From: Anadara kagoshimensis
Taxonomy: Eukaryota > Mollusca > Bivalvia > Arcoida > Arcidae
Direction: 5' to 3'
DNA length: 64,000 nt
Assembly: GCA_021292105.1 (NCBI GenBank)
Contig: CM037874.1
Location: 16,536,615-16,600,614 of the forward strand
Shown piece after piece: positions 22,254 to 33,562 of the stretch. The translations under genes and the position numbers were made by a program. The notes beneath the pieces are model-generated. The model saw nothing but the letters and a program-made list of their open reading frames with translations, did no database searches and was not told the origin of the DNA. Position 1 is the first letter of the stretch. Every line of letters starts with the position of its first letter.

Positions 22254-22896
22254 CACTAGAAGGGGGTTTTACCGGAATAATTGCGAAATTCCGGAATAGT
22301 AAGACACTTTCCGTAATCTTTGCGAAAATCCGGAATGTTTAGATCAATTCCGGAATTTTTAGACCAAATCCGAAATAATCGGACAAAATCCGGAATAATT
22401 GGTCAAAATCCGGAATAATAAGAATATTTTTACGGTAAATTTTACGGATTCTAAAAATTCCGGCAAATGTCTGATTATTACGGTAACTTGTCTGATTATA
22501 CTGGTAAAAGACTGATTATTACGGTAAAAATCTAATTATTCCGGCAAATGTCCAATTATTACGGTAAAAAAAATTAAAAAATTATTATTTTTTAGAAAAT
22601 TTCCCGTAATAATTGGACATTTGCCGGAATAATTAGACTTTTTCCGTAATAATCGGTCATTTTCCGGAATAATCAGTCACTTACCGTAATTTTTAGATTA
22701 CGGAAAACTTACCGTAACAAAATAGTCCAATTATTCCGGATTTTGCCTGATTTTTCCGGATTTTGCCTGATTATTCCGGATTTTACCGGTTTATTCCGGA
22801 CTTTACCTGATTATTCCGGATCAATTTGGTTTATTCCGGATTTGGTCTGATTATTCCGGATTTTCGCAATTATTCCGGTAAAACCCCCTTCTAGTG
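22254..22896. mobile_element. CACTA-like foldback element, non-autonomous, 643 bp
   Basis: The ends are CACTAGAAGGGGGTTTTACC and its complement ending CTTCTAGTG. TCA sits on both sides (22251-22253 and 22897-22899), so the ends and the 3-bp duplication fit the CACTA (EnSpm/CMC) pattern. The whole element is one long palindrome centred near 22575. Each arm is built from tandem ~20-bp words such as TTATTCCGGATTTTGCCTGA. No transposase is encoded. The superfamily is inferred from ends alone. Confidence 0.7.
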
Positions 22897-23275
22897 TCAT
22901 AAACTTAGCAATAACAAATGCAACCTATGTAAAGAATTAAATTGAGATCTGCGATTTCCAGTGGGCACTGTTCTTGTATTATCATGACCGAAACCAGAGA
23001 ATAATTACGGCTAGAGACTTGATGTGTACAATATATTTAGAATACTAAGGATTCCCGAAAACGTTTATCAATTTTTTTAAAAAGAAATAATAGATTTTGT
23101 ATATCAATAATTGGTTATACGGTAGTCTCTAGATGATAATTGCCCCAGATAGCATGTGCAATCTCCGACAAGCTTTATATGGTATATCACCAACGGTAAT
23201 ACATATTGTCGCCATTCTAACAACAATATTTTATATTGAGTCCTACTGGTTTTTATTATTGTTTATTTTCAAAGA

Positions 23276-24879
23276 ATGCGTTACGTAGCAGCATATATGT
23301 TGGCGGTGATGGGTGGAAACGACAATCCGACAGCTAAAGACATAGAGAGGATTGTGGGATCTGTCGGGATAGAGTGTGAACCTGACAAATTAGCCATAGT
23401 ATTGAAAGAATTAAAAGGCAAAAACCTGGAAGAGCTCATACAAAAAGGTAAATGCTCTAGTTTCACAGTCGTTTCTTAACCAAGGTTTCCCTGACTTAAA
23501 TCTAGCAAAATTAAAAAATTTGAATGATTTTGTTAGTTTTCAAGATATTTATGAATTTACGATGCCCTTTTGAGAACCATTCTATTTTTATTATATTTGT
23601 AATTTAATTTTGTTGACATTTTTTATTTGTAGTACCAAAACAATTGTTAAAATTTGCCAGAGTAAAGTTAAGGAAAATAGTTAAGGGATGATTGTGAATC
23701 TGGGGCCAGTTTCACAATCATTCCTTAACTAAGGTTTACTTAAACTTAAATATGGCAAGTTTTAGCACTATTTTACCAATACAAATAAAACTTTTCAATA
23801 AAATTGTAATACAGATGTTATAAGCTTAATGTGATCTTCAAACTTACGACTTAACAATTCAAAAATAATAAAGACATAATGGTTATCAGATTTAAGTTAA
23901 GGAAAACCAGGGACCTAAAATACATATTGTGTATGAAGATATCAAAATCATTTTGTTGGCACATCCTTTGGTTGTCTCCCATTTGTCCAATCCTTATATC
24001 GTTTTCCTTTCTTTATCATCATATGCAAGACTTTATCATGACTGGCTGGATGCCCATCTTTAATCAAATCGGAGATTATTTAGGTTTTGATTCCTGCTTA
24101 GTTCATTTTCATAAACTTTCCTTTCTCTTTTGTTTAAATTATCCGATCAAAGTAAAATGAAATAGCATAAGAAACAGAACTGAGAAAGTCAGAAAGTCAG
24201 CCTATATGGCTTAGAAAAGCGCGTTGAAGATGCAACTATCGGTAGATATTAGTATAATGAAAAGGAACAGTAATACCAAGAAAGGGGTTTTTTCTATTGT
24301 AAAAGACACAAGCGGGTCTCCTAAATAATTAACATATAAGGATTTACTCTGCCAAACTTTATTTGATATTGTAGATTTAACGATCAGAATCACGTACACA
24401 ACATACTCAAATTACAAGTCCAAGTTAAAATCGCATAGTAAAATCTTTGAAAATAAAGTAAAACACGTGGACTACCACCAGGGAAGTGGATCGGGTGTCT
24501 CTTGCGTCTTATCATTAATGTCACTGTTTTTATGTAGCATGTTCATGGTTCTGACCTTTTGCCAAATAATGTTTTCTGCAATGTTCTGTAATATTCATTA
24601 GTTAAAGAAATAAAGCATGTTATTTTAGGTCAGGAAAAACTAGCAAATGCACCAGGAGCAGGAGCTGTAATTACAACGACCACAGAGGCAGTAGCAGCTG
24701 TAGAGGATAAACCTGAAGGTACGGTTAGCCCAACCCTTTACATAACACAATACAAGCATTTAAAGTCAAGTAGAACTTATGTACAGTGTCCTACAATATT
24801 CTTTTTTGCATACTTGTTAATATCTACAATGCACATATAAAATGCAAGAGATTATGCCGGGAGCCCCCTTTTATGCCAA

Positions 24880-24930
<51 letters not shown>

Positions 24931-25982
24931 TCAAACAAATCGTGGAGTTTTAACATGGATAGAATTTGCAAATGTTTTAAGCTCTGGAAAGGTTTTAAAA
25001 TAGCAATGTTGTCTACAAGATTTTGAAAAACTCAAATGTTATAATAAAGGGTTGTAACTTTTCGAAAAATATAAAAGAAATCCATATGCCTATTGCTTGA
25101 TTTTCGACATAAATCTACTATGATATGATCAAAATGGCAGTATAAACGTCACAGCTTTTGACGATATTAAGGTTTACTTACTTTGAAAAGTTTAAACACC
25201 ATTTTGTGCAAAACTAAGAGGGTTACATAGCACAACTGCAACCAGCCAATGCAAGTTAATACACAAAACAGATAAAATAGTTTTATTTAATAGATTGCAG
25301 CGACAACCCGTAGTCCAAATGTTGTTTAAAGGCAAACCTTTCTGTATAAAGATCTCCATATTTCATTATCATAACTATAAAGTCAAACTTGAATCGATAA
25401 CCGTAAGACATCAAAGTTGGTTGGTTGAATGTTGCTTAACGTCGCATAAACAATTTTTCAGCTATTCACGACGAGCTACTTTATTATCTCAATGGATAAA
25501 TATATGAACAAGTTCGTGTATTCATGTGAAATGCGAGTGTGTTTTATGGTCTGCCTTGTACCAGCGCGTACTCAGGGCAACTTTGAGGTGCTAGCTCACC
25601 AAGCCAGTACGCCACAGACAAGCGTACCACGCCCCTAGTCACATTATACTGACAGCGGGTGAACCAGTAAAGGCCAACGGCAAGGAAAATGGTTTTTCCC
25701 ACATGTGCTGTGAGCGGGACTCGAACTCAGAGCGGTGATAGACCCTGGGTTTGTAGACTGACGTCTTATCCATTAGACCACCACGGCCTCTGAAAGACAT
25801 CGAAGGATTCACCTCAACAACACTGCATATACAGTTCACGTTTATTTTCTTGATACTAAGATCCTATGAGATAACTTAATCTCTATATCTAATGTATTAT
25901 TTCAGAAACAAAAGAAGTAAAGAATGTAGAACCAGAATCAAGTTCAGATGATGACATGGGATTTGGATTGTTTGATGATTAA
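23276..25982 (+). CDS. RPLP2: 60S acidic ribosomal protein P2, copy b (diverged paralogue)
   Basis: This is a second stalk protein P2 gene, 6.6 kb downstream of copy a on the same strand. Exons are 23276-23447, 24629-24718 and 25906-25982, giving 112 residues. First coding exon length (172 bases) and both intron phases equal those of copy a. The N-terminal domain starts MRYVAAYMLAVMGGND and differs from copy a at 17 of 58 positions, mostly conservatively. The hinge differs sharply: instead of a Gly/Ala run it reads GAGAVITTTTEAVAAVEDK. The Lys/Glu segment is shorter and less charged (TKEVKNVEPESSS). The stalk tail DDDMGFGLFD is kept but carries one extra terminal Asp. Splice sites are GTAAAT/TTTTAG and GTACGG/TTTCAG, the second donor being weak. 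The frame is intact, so it looks functional. AATAAA is at 26446. Whether it is expressed, or tissue-specific, cannot be told from sequence. Confidence 0.92.
23458..23917. mobile_element. Two head-to-tail MITE-like elements in RPLP2b intron 1
   Basis: Copy one (23458-23706) runs from AGTTTCACAGTCGTTTCTTA to GGATGATTGTGAATCTGGGG. Copy two (23702-23917) runs from CCAGTTTCACAATCATTCCT to TTAAGTTAAGGAAAACCAGG. They belong to the family found after RPLP2a. Confidence 0.6.
24464..24505 (-). mobile_element. Retroelement 3' tail scrap in RPLP2b intron 1
   Basis: CACGTGGACTACCACCAGGG followed by AAGTGGATCGGGTG is the complement of the tail segment around CTGGTGGAAGTTCACGTG. Confidence 0.5.
24883..24928 (+). 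repeat. (CT)n microsatellite in RPLP2b intron 2
   Basis: About 22 CT units following a run of C. Confidence 0.95.
25415..25797 (-). repeat. tRNA-derived SINE, family C, in RPLP2b intron 2
   Basis: On the minus strand the head reads GGCCGTGGTGGTCTAATGGA, then TAAGACGTC, then GAGTTCGAGTCCCGCTC, matching tRNA A and B boxes. A long body follows and ends near GACGTTAAGCAACATTCAAC then CAACC. Absence of a folded 3' half and the long body mark a SINE, not a tRNA gene. Confidence 0.75.
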
Positions 25983-25989
25983 AAGGAAA

Positions 25990-26195
25990 ACACCAGACTT
26001 GTTTAACTTTTAATTTATGCGATATTTTACGGCATATCTTAATGACGTTTTTATATTAACTATATCAGTAATCACCGTTACCTATGAACAGATTGTTGAG
26101 AAAACCAGATTTGTTTATCTTTTAATTTTTGTGACATTTCATGGCATATTGCGATGATGTTTTTATGTTAATCAAATTGATTATACTTGTACCTA
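25990..26195 (+). repeat. Diverged tandem duplication in the RPLP2b 3' UTR
   Basis: CCAGACTTGTTTAACTTTTA (25992) and CCAGATTTGTTTATCTTTTA (26105) start two related segments of about 90-110 bp. Each continues with a GGCATAT...GATG/GACGTTTTTAT block. Confidence 0.7.
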
Positions 26196-26445
26196 CGCAT
26201 GCACACCCGTATATTGTAAATGTTACTATTTGTGACACCAAAGCTACAGCAACGGCATTGTATACGCCAATTGTTCTTACAAATAACTCTCTTATAGGGC
26301 CATCTCTTTTATTTCTGCCAACGAGCAATCTTGTTTTTATACCATGCCGGTTTTATATTATCTGTGATACTAGTAGTAAAATACTCATGAAATTTCAAAA
26401 TTATTGTCTTTTTTTAAATTTATAACTTTGTCTCTGCATTGTTAG

Positions 26446-26451
26446 AATAAA
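26446..26451 (+). terminator. Candidate RPLP2b polyadenylation signal
   Basis: AATAAA 464 bases after the stop, downstream of the duplicated 3' UTR segment. Confidence 0.4.
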
Positions 26452-26459
26452 TATATGAA

Positions 26460-27640
26460 TGAATTAACAGTAGTTGTTCTTTATAAAGATGATTGGTAGG
26501 AATCGAAGTAATAATGGTCGAACAATGTGGATTGTTTTCCTTAACAAGCACGCACGTGTTCGATGGAACTCCAGGTTGCATTCAAGCTAAGCACCACATC
26601 AGTAATACATATCACAAGAATTTCTTCCTATACAACTAGTTTGTCTTGAAGCATTTCTGTCTTTTCTATTATACAGGGCCTATTTGTTCGAAACTTGATT
26701 ATCTTAACCAATGATTAAAACAAATCCAAAACATTAATAAAAACATATCAGTACGAAATCCAAATAGTTATAGCTAACTTTTTTCAGTCATTTTAAATCA
26801 AATTGGATTGGATTGCTAAATTAGCTAAGGTTCTGAATCAAACATATTTAAGAAAAACTTCTTTTTAATCATTAGAATTTCAAAAAGCTCGTTCTCAGTG
26901 CGTATTTCATTGTAAACACAAACATACTGACCAATAGCCAAATCGCAATTCCAAAATTCAAAACTTTGAAAAATGCCAAATGAAGTTGAACACATTAACT
27001 TCCACCAGGAAAGTAAGACCAGGTGCTCTGGGAGGTATCCTGAAAATATAAAATGTGTTTAGACGATAAAGCCTGCAACAATGATATATTATTGCATTTA
27101 AATTTAAAAAAATTCTAACATATTGATCTTACAAATGACCTTATAAATCGCATAAAGTCAAGAGGATTTATCTCCCTTCTATTGCTGATAAAGACAGAGT
27201 AACGAAGATCGGTAACAAATCAAGTTACATAAAATGAAAAAAATACGCAATTAACAGTTAATCAAAATAAATGCAACAAAAAGTAATCCTCATCTCCTTT
27301 AAAATCACTGATTATAAAATCATAATATCACAAAAGTTATTAAAAAGCTTGAATATTCTTCTCTGTAAAGACCAAACTACTAGTAACCTTGAAATCGCAT
27401 TTCTCAAATTTTGATTTTGGATATATCAATTGTCGGATACATATTACAAACCAAAAATATGCATGTCGATCAGGCATATTAGTTACACACGCATAGCTAA
27501 GCTTCAACCCATTGCACAAATTTTTCCCAGTTTGAAGACGATTTTGGTTTCATAATTTTGGTCCAAGCACTACTGATGAGGAATTGTATTCTGATAAGGC
27601 CGTCTAGTGCTGTTATTTTAAAACTGGTATAATATTAAAT
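26460..27640. other. AT-rich intergenic sequence
   Basis: The only recognisable item is a retroelement tail scrap on the minus strand at about 26998-27045 (AACTTCCACCAGGAAAG, then CCAGGTGCTCTGGGAGG). No exon was seen. Confidence 0.35.
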
Positions 27641-27654
27641 TTGACATTAGTTAT

Positions 27655-27882
27655 GAGTAGAGTGAATTTAAAGATGTGTTACGCCTCTCACAAGAGTATT
27701 TCATTTGTTTCAATGTTATCAGTTCTAGGATCGCGGAAGAATTCGAAGTACCTGGAGAAAAAGCGAACTCGAAAACTTTCTGACTGTAGGATCTATCACT
27801 ATGGAATTTGAACCGAGGCGATGTGAGGCGTCGTGATTCGCAACGAGGCGCTTTGGACCACTCGGCCACCGAGGCCCCACTT
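27655..27882 (-). repeat. SINE family B, with tRNA-Ser-like head
   Basis: The minus strand begins GGGGCCTCGGTGGCCGAGTG, an A-box-like tRNA-Ser/Leu start. It continues to CCTCGGTTCAAATTCC (B box) and then the family B body CTCCAGGTACTTCGAATTCT and GATCCTAGAACTGA. This is the only family B copy in the window that keeps its head. Confidence 0.7.
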
Positions 27883-28065
27883 TACAAACTAATTTGGCGA
27901 GAGAGATGCTTATAAAGAATCACAAAGAGGAAATAAATTTCGACTCTTAAATACTGTAATGATAAAATATAACGAGAATTAAATGTAAGTTTAAACAACC
28001 AAATTATCGTTAGTGCTGACACATTGAGAAAATAATAAAAAATAAGCTTAAACATTTGCCAAAAT

Positions 28066-28260
28066 GGGATTCGCCGCTGTACCACGTGGTCAATACCGCT
28101 AAACGTTTGCGCGGAGCATTTTGGAAAACGTCAACGTCACAAATTCCCGGAATAACGTCGTTTTTACGGGAAAACGTCATATTGTGCGATTCCATGTCAA
28201 TTGGAAACAAGCGTTTCGCAGACACGTTAGAAGGTATCACGTGGTACAGCGGTGAACCCC
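28066..28260. mobile_element. MITE with ~24-bp terminal inverted repeats
   Basis: The left end GGGATTCGCCGCTGTACCAC and the complement of the right end GGGGTTCACCGCTGTACCAC differ at two positions over this span. The 195-bp element is richer in CpG than its surroundings and gives mirror-image short frames on both strands. No convincing target-site duplication was found. Confidence 0.65.
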
Positions 28261-28599
28261 ATTAATAAGGAGGTAACAATATGTCATTTTACAACGTAGA
28301 ATAAATGAGGGTTTTCCAAAACCTGTTTTGTATTATGGTATCGCCAAATGTCGGTTTGTACGTTTAGAAAAAACAGTTTTTGTACCCATCGCATATTTTG
28401 AGTAAAGCAAAACGTGAAAGTCCAACGTTTAAATCTGCGAAAACTGTTGAAATGAGACCCACTCCTAATATAACCCAGCCATTTTGCGATAATTAAAATA
28501 CTGACTGGTTCTTGCTAGGCAGAAATGACGGCTCTCCCAGAGCGTATAGACCTTAAATTAACTGGTAGACATTTTAACTGCAAACCCACAGGCTTTTTT

Positions 28600-29150
28600 C
28601 TTCTAAAACAACACAATGATGCAACAAGTCAATATTCAACCATTAAGGCTTACAATATCCCCGAGTTAATAATTTATTTGTAAGCATCTTGCTTCAATAT
28701 ACAGCTACCGAAGTGTAACAAGCTCTGCCATTGCATATTAAGTGTGTAACAAACAGGCCATAAGCAGGAGAAAAAGGTACATTAATACAAAGAAAAGGGA
28801 ATTTGACAATAGAAAATTTGAAGTCATCATGTGTAGTTTTTGATTGGTGCCATGATTGAGATATAAGTCGAAATATGAAGCCGAATTTGAAGAATCAGTT
28901 ACATCTGTTTAGTTCAATCTCACTGGGATAGATGTCATTCACATAGTCTACAAGTATAGTATGATTAAAAGAAAGAACGAATGTATTCTATATACCTATA
29001 TATTGAGTTTTGGCGACAGTCTTCACTCCAGATTAAACAAGATTGTGCATACTTCTGTTCATACGAATACTGAAAGCAAGCATTGGTGCACAGTTTGTGC
29101 CCGTTGGTGAACCGAGTTTGGTTGAATTCTATTGCCAAAATATTTTTTTG
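28600..29150 (-). pseudogene. Decayed reverse transcriptase of the tail-bearing retroelement family
   Basis: Minus-strand pieces in order, across several frames, are: GSPTGTNCAPML (polymerase motif B) near 29100; YSYEQKYAQS; YRYIE, where YRYIDD is expected; DYVNDIYPSE near 28940; DDFKFSIVKFPFLC near 28810; PAYGLFVTHLI; and KMLTNKLLTRGYCKP near 28680. The order matches a reverse-transcriptase family abundant in bivalve genomes, possibly Penelope-like. Multiple frameshifts and stops and loss of the catalytic Asp pair make it dead. The fragments at 32025-32095, 33115-33230 and 57620-57920 belong to the same family. Confidence 0.8.
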
Positions 29151-29668
29151 ATGGTATCCTCAGTATAATGAGTTTGGAGTCTGTATGGTGCGTGACAAAA
29201 TAACCAGTTTCCTCGTTCAGAACTAGGTACTTGTATCTTGGCTTACAGTTTTTTTTACTACAAGTGAATAATTTGTTTTAGAAATGCTGTCAATTTACAA
29301 TGAAAGATAGTTGTGCAAAGTGTACAGAAATCAAAGGGTGTTAATACTTTTTACACAAGATGAAGTATTAAGATTTTATTTTCAGGCAGATCTTTAGAAT
29401 GTTTTAGAATTCACATTTGATTGAATGAATAGACTTTATCTGAATAAGTCTGATAATCATTTTGATGATTGTCAAAATTTGTGTTTGAATTACTGATAAG
29501 ATTTAGTAGAAAAAGCTGCTTACATACCTTTTATGGAGTTTTGTAAAATTTAGGAATCCAATACAAGTATGGAAGGTCAGGTCTTCCTCTTTAAGATAGA
29601 TACCGACTGTGACTCACAAACTCCAACGTGGTTGGGTAGAATATTATGTTTGGTAACATTAGTTTATA

Positions 29669-29846
29669 CAGTTAAACCTGTCTATAAAGGTGACCCAAGG
29701 GAACCAATAAAAGTGGCCTTTATGGACAGGTGGCCTTTATATATAAGTTCAATTAATTTGAATAAAGAACAATTGGGAAACAATTTACTGGCCTTTATAA
29801 GCAGGTGGCCCTTATATAGAGGTGGCCTTTAAGGCAGGTTGGACTG
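29669..29846. mobile_element. Tc1/mariner-type MITE with CAGT ends and TA duplication
   Basis: TA|CAGTTAAACCTGTC opens it and GCAGGTTGGACTG|TA closes it. The 178-bp interior contains GTGGCCTTTATGGACAGGTG and related direct and inverted words. CAGT ends with TA target sites suggest a pogo/Tigger relation. Confidence 0.7.
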
Positions 29847-29930
29847 TATAGATATAGGATTATCCTATACTATCCAAACAGAAGTCTATTGAGAAATTCG
29901 AGATATAATCTTAAACAAAAAAGGTTTTAT

Positions 29931-30165
29931 TGTCGCCATCATGGTATTGTTGATAAGTTTGATGTCTCTGTGTCTAGGATTGCCCTAGATATTTTGGTGT
30001 CCTATAGTTCCATGTTTCTTTTACTCAATTTTGATTAAATACCCGGCGGGTACAGCTAGCTAAACAGGAGATGCTAACCCAGTCCCTAACTTGTCAGTTT
30101 CAAACTTTTTACTTTGCTTCTGGACTCTGATTTGGACATTAGTATGTTTTTGATTATATGTATTG
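29931..30165 (+). mobile_element. Retroelement 3' end: last 35 reverse-transcriptase codons plus tail
   Basis: An open frame, CRHHGIVDKFDVSVSRIALD then ILVSYSSM..., runs without interruption from 29931 to a TAA at 30036-30038. The non-coding tail follows (CCGGCGGGTACAGCTAGCTA, ACAGGAGATGCTAACCC, then TTTTTACTTTGCTTCTGGA). This copy shows most clearly that the dispersed tail is the 3' end of the reverse-transcriptase family. It is 5'-truncated. Confidence 0.8.
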
Positions 30166-31750
30166 TGTTGATCTTTGGTTCGTTTTGAACTTTTTTCAGT
30201 TACGATAATTTTGTTCTATAATCAAACATATATTACACACAAGTAGAAATTTAAATTTCTTTCATCTCGTATATCTAAAATATTTTATTACTACAACGAA
30301 ACAAAACAAATTGAAGCCACAAATACATTAAATCAAATAAAACATGATCAATACTTCAGGCTATCTAGTAAGATTAAAAGAAATATTTATTTCCTTTTGA
30401 TATTCGTAGGCGAAATTTAATTCCCAGAGGTCACCATTTAGACATCAATGTAATTCTAAGACTTCTGAAGATGTATCATACCATGTTTTGGTTATTTTCT
30501 GTGTAATAACTAAATATAGGCAAACATCATTAACTTGTCCGATTGACCTTTAATATAAATATTTATGATGGAAGAATACATTTATCTATAGGTAAAATAT
30601 ATGTCTATTTGTCTATATACTGAGGACACTTTTCATAAGCATTGCTGATTTGTTATGATTGCAAAACCTGATACTACCTATGAGTTGCATGGATCCTCCT
30701 ACATGAATGTTTCTTATGTTAAGGCTAAATGGACAGGTCAATGCTGTTTTCATATACCGCCAATGGTTTGTTTTTTGTTTTTGTTTTTATCATACGTTGT
30801 GTTAGTTTAAATGATTTCTAAATGTCATTCCATATACATGAGAATAATAAAATACGTATAAAGGCTATCAACAAGAACAGGAAATGAATTTCCTTACAAT
30901 TATGACAGCATGATATGAGATTGAAAATAGTGCATTGATTTAAAAAAGTAAACAGTTGTTATTTTCCTTAACTAAGCTCATTAAATTAAAAAAGAGTTTG
31001 GAATATATTGCAATATTCAAGATTTAAACCATATTAAATATTTTTATTGCGTTGCATTGATCGATATAATACCATGTGATTATATCCTCTTATTGTGGTC
31101 ACATCAAAGATCACATACTTGCTATTCCCGATTTCAAGAACAATACATGTTGTTTTAATAGTAACTATGATGTCTCATAAAGTATGATTAATTAATCCTA
31201 AATATTTGTCTAATTTAAAACAGTGAGAGTTTAGGTTCAAATTGTAATCAAAAGAATATGCAATTATTATCAACTTTAATTAAAGTTAAAATTAAAACTT
31301 GAATAATATATATTAAAAAATAAAATGAAATTATGGATTGAATATATAAATTTTGAAAGTATATATACGCCGTTCATAAGTTTGTATCAAATCTCTTCAT
31401 ATCTTGAAGGTAAAGCAGTTCTTCTATTGATGGTTCATGAACTCATGTGTCAACACGAGTTGAAAACTAAAATGTCTTTTGTTGAAAACACGTCTAAAGT
31501 AAGACTTGCACAAGTAGGGATACTCTGAACACGTGACCGCATGTGTATTAATACATATCGTAACTTATACAAAACAACATAAAACGCAATGTTTTAGAAC
31601 ATACTAGTAACTGTATCTACAATTTGACCAAGGATACTTGATTCCTATTCGCATATTATTTTGTTTCGAGGAATATAACATTCCAATAGGCATATGATAT
31701 ACTAGTATACCATATATGTTTACTAAAGAGAATTGTTGGGTTCTGAGCAA
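30166..31750. other. AT-rich intergenic sequence
   Basis: No exon, inverted-repeat ends or repeat family could be identified. Confidence 0.35.
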
Positions 31751-31751
31751 A

Positions 31752-31752
<1 letters not shown>

Positions 31753-31798
<46 letters not shown>
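31753..31798 (+). repeat. (CA)n microsatellite
   Basis: About 23 CA units. Confidence 0.95.
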
Positions 31799-31799
<1 letters not shown>

Positions 31800-32024
31800 T
31801 AAATCCACATGTGCGTATGTATTATAATTATGTAAAATTGCAAGCTCTTGTTTTGACAGAAAAAGCGACTATGTCACTTGCTTGATAGTTAAACTCCTAA
31901 AAAAGCTTACAATTTATATGTAAGATAAACAACTTTCGCGTGATCAAAGTGTAGATGTAAATTACTCCTCTAGCGAGTTTTGCTATTGATTTCGTTAATA
32001 CATGACCTTGATAAGCATGGACTT

Positions 32025-32095
32025 GCAATATCCCTGTATCAACAATTTGTTTGTAAGCAATGTATAATTGTGTGGTGGTTTATCTGTTCTGGTAA
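32025..32095 (-). pseudogene. Reverse-transcriptase scrap
   Basis: The minus strand encodes LLTNKLLIQGYCKSMLI, matching LLTNKMLTDCYCRSRLI at 33115-33230. It is only about 20 codons long. Confidence 0.6.
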
Positions 32096-32879
32096 AATTC
32101 ATGTGAACCCTAATGAATTGTTATCATTTTGACTATGCAATTATGGTATACACAACTCTAATGAGACTATTTTCCGACGATTTAGTACTCCTTTGTCCTA
32201 GAATGTTTTTTAGATATTAAATTACCAAAATCAGGAATAACATTTGAAATGAATCCTCACAGTCTCCAGGTCTCTTGCATATGAAATTTGATATTGTATT
32301 AATTATTTTGGTAAGATAAGTATTTATATAATTACGAACAATTGTTTTCTCACTGATGTTTTGTTTTCACTTTCGTATGCACTGGATACTAAAACGTGTA
32401 TTTTTTCTGGGGACAATACCACAACAGTTAATCAAATAAATATCAGATTTCTATTTGCAAGAGGCTGTAAGGATTCATCTTGGTAAGGTTTTTTGGTTAA
32501 AGGATAATGGATTTCCCGGAATATGGTAATGTTCGAGTTTTTATACCATAACTTGGTGGTCAAAACACGTTCAAATCGTAATTTTGGTTCATATGACTTT
32601 TAAAAGCTTCACGATGTCGAATATTGTAACTGAAATATAATCCATGTATTAATATACTTTGTAACTGAAGTGTGTATTCAGAAAGAAGAGATACATTATG
32701 ATTGTGTAAAATGAGAACTATTAGATTTAATTCGTTTTTTATGAGAGGAATAAGTTATGTTAAATGTACTCATAACCTCTACTTAGATACTACGCATTTC
32801 AATAAAACATAAAACATTAAACATACTACGTATCTCGTTTTCATACTCTATGGGGGGTAGTGATTGTTTCATATGAAAA

Positions 32880-33230
32880 ACAGACATACTAATCCATGTC
32901 CGAATCACAGACCCAGAAGGAAAGTAAAAACTTACAAGCTACGTTAAGCACGTGAACTTCCACCAGGAAGGGTAAGCTCCTCCTGTCCATTAGCTGGGCC
33001 ACACCCGTCACGTGTATAACCAAAATTGAGTTAAATGAACATGGAAATGTTGAAAGTCAAATATATCCAGGGCCAGACACTGAGACATCAAACTTATCAA
33101 CAATACTGTCTTGGCGGCCATAAAGCTTTTTAGGGGGTGGCTGATAAGCCTAGACCTGCAATAGCAGTCTGTCAACATTTTATTTGTAAGCAGGTTTCTT
33201 CGTTGTATAAATTAGCCTTGAAATTTTAAT
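32880..33230 (-). mobile_element. Retroelement 3' end: reverse-transcriptase C-terminus plus tail (minus)
   Basis: On the minus strand, LLTNKMLTDCYCRSRLISHP and LKSFMAAKT are encoded near 33115-33215. The GTTGATAAGTTTGATGTCTC segment follows, then the non-coding tail down to 32880 with GTGACGGGTGTGGCCCAGCT and CCTGGTGGAAGTTCACGTGC. It lies 310 bp from, and is inverted relative to, the tail that seeds the 49-bp array. Confidence 0.75.
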
Positions 33231-33401
33231 ATCAACGAAATAATTCAAATCAAACTTGTGAAGATCAAACTTGTGAAGACCAATCTTGTTCATTTTGAAC
33301 ACTTCATTGAAGAAAGGCGATGCACTAAGTTACGTTCATATAGAATGTACATTTGCAATTTAGATATCTTTCACGTGCAAGGGTCATATAAACACCATTT
33401 A

Positions 33402-33424
33402 GTGTGTGTGTGTGTGTGTGTGTG
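33402..33424 (+). repeat. (GT)n microsatellite
   Basis: Eleven GT units. Confidence 0.9.
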
Positions 33425-33562
33425 GCACTAAAGTTCAATAAACAAAAAATATGGTCGTGTTATATCTGCATGCTAAATAATTAAACAATTAACATAAAAT
33501 AGTTAGTCTTTCAACTTGATCACAATATGATGTCTATTTTCGTTTCCACAATCACCCTGATA

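Noticed and set aside
28010..28265. Mirror-image frames on both strands suggesting a small gene
   Set aside because: They arise because the 28066-28260 MITE is an inverted repeat, so both strands encode similar peptides.
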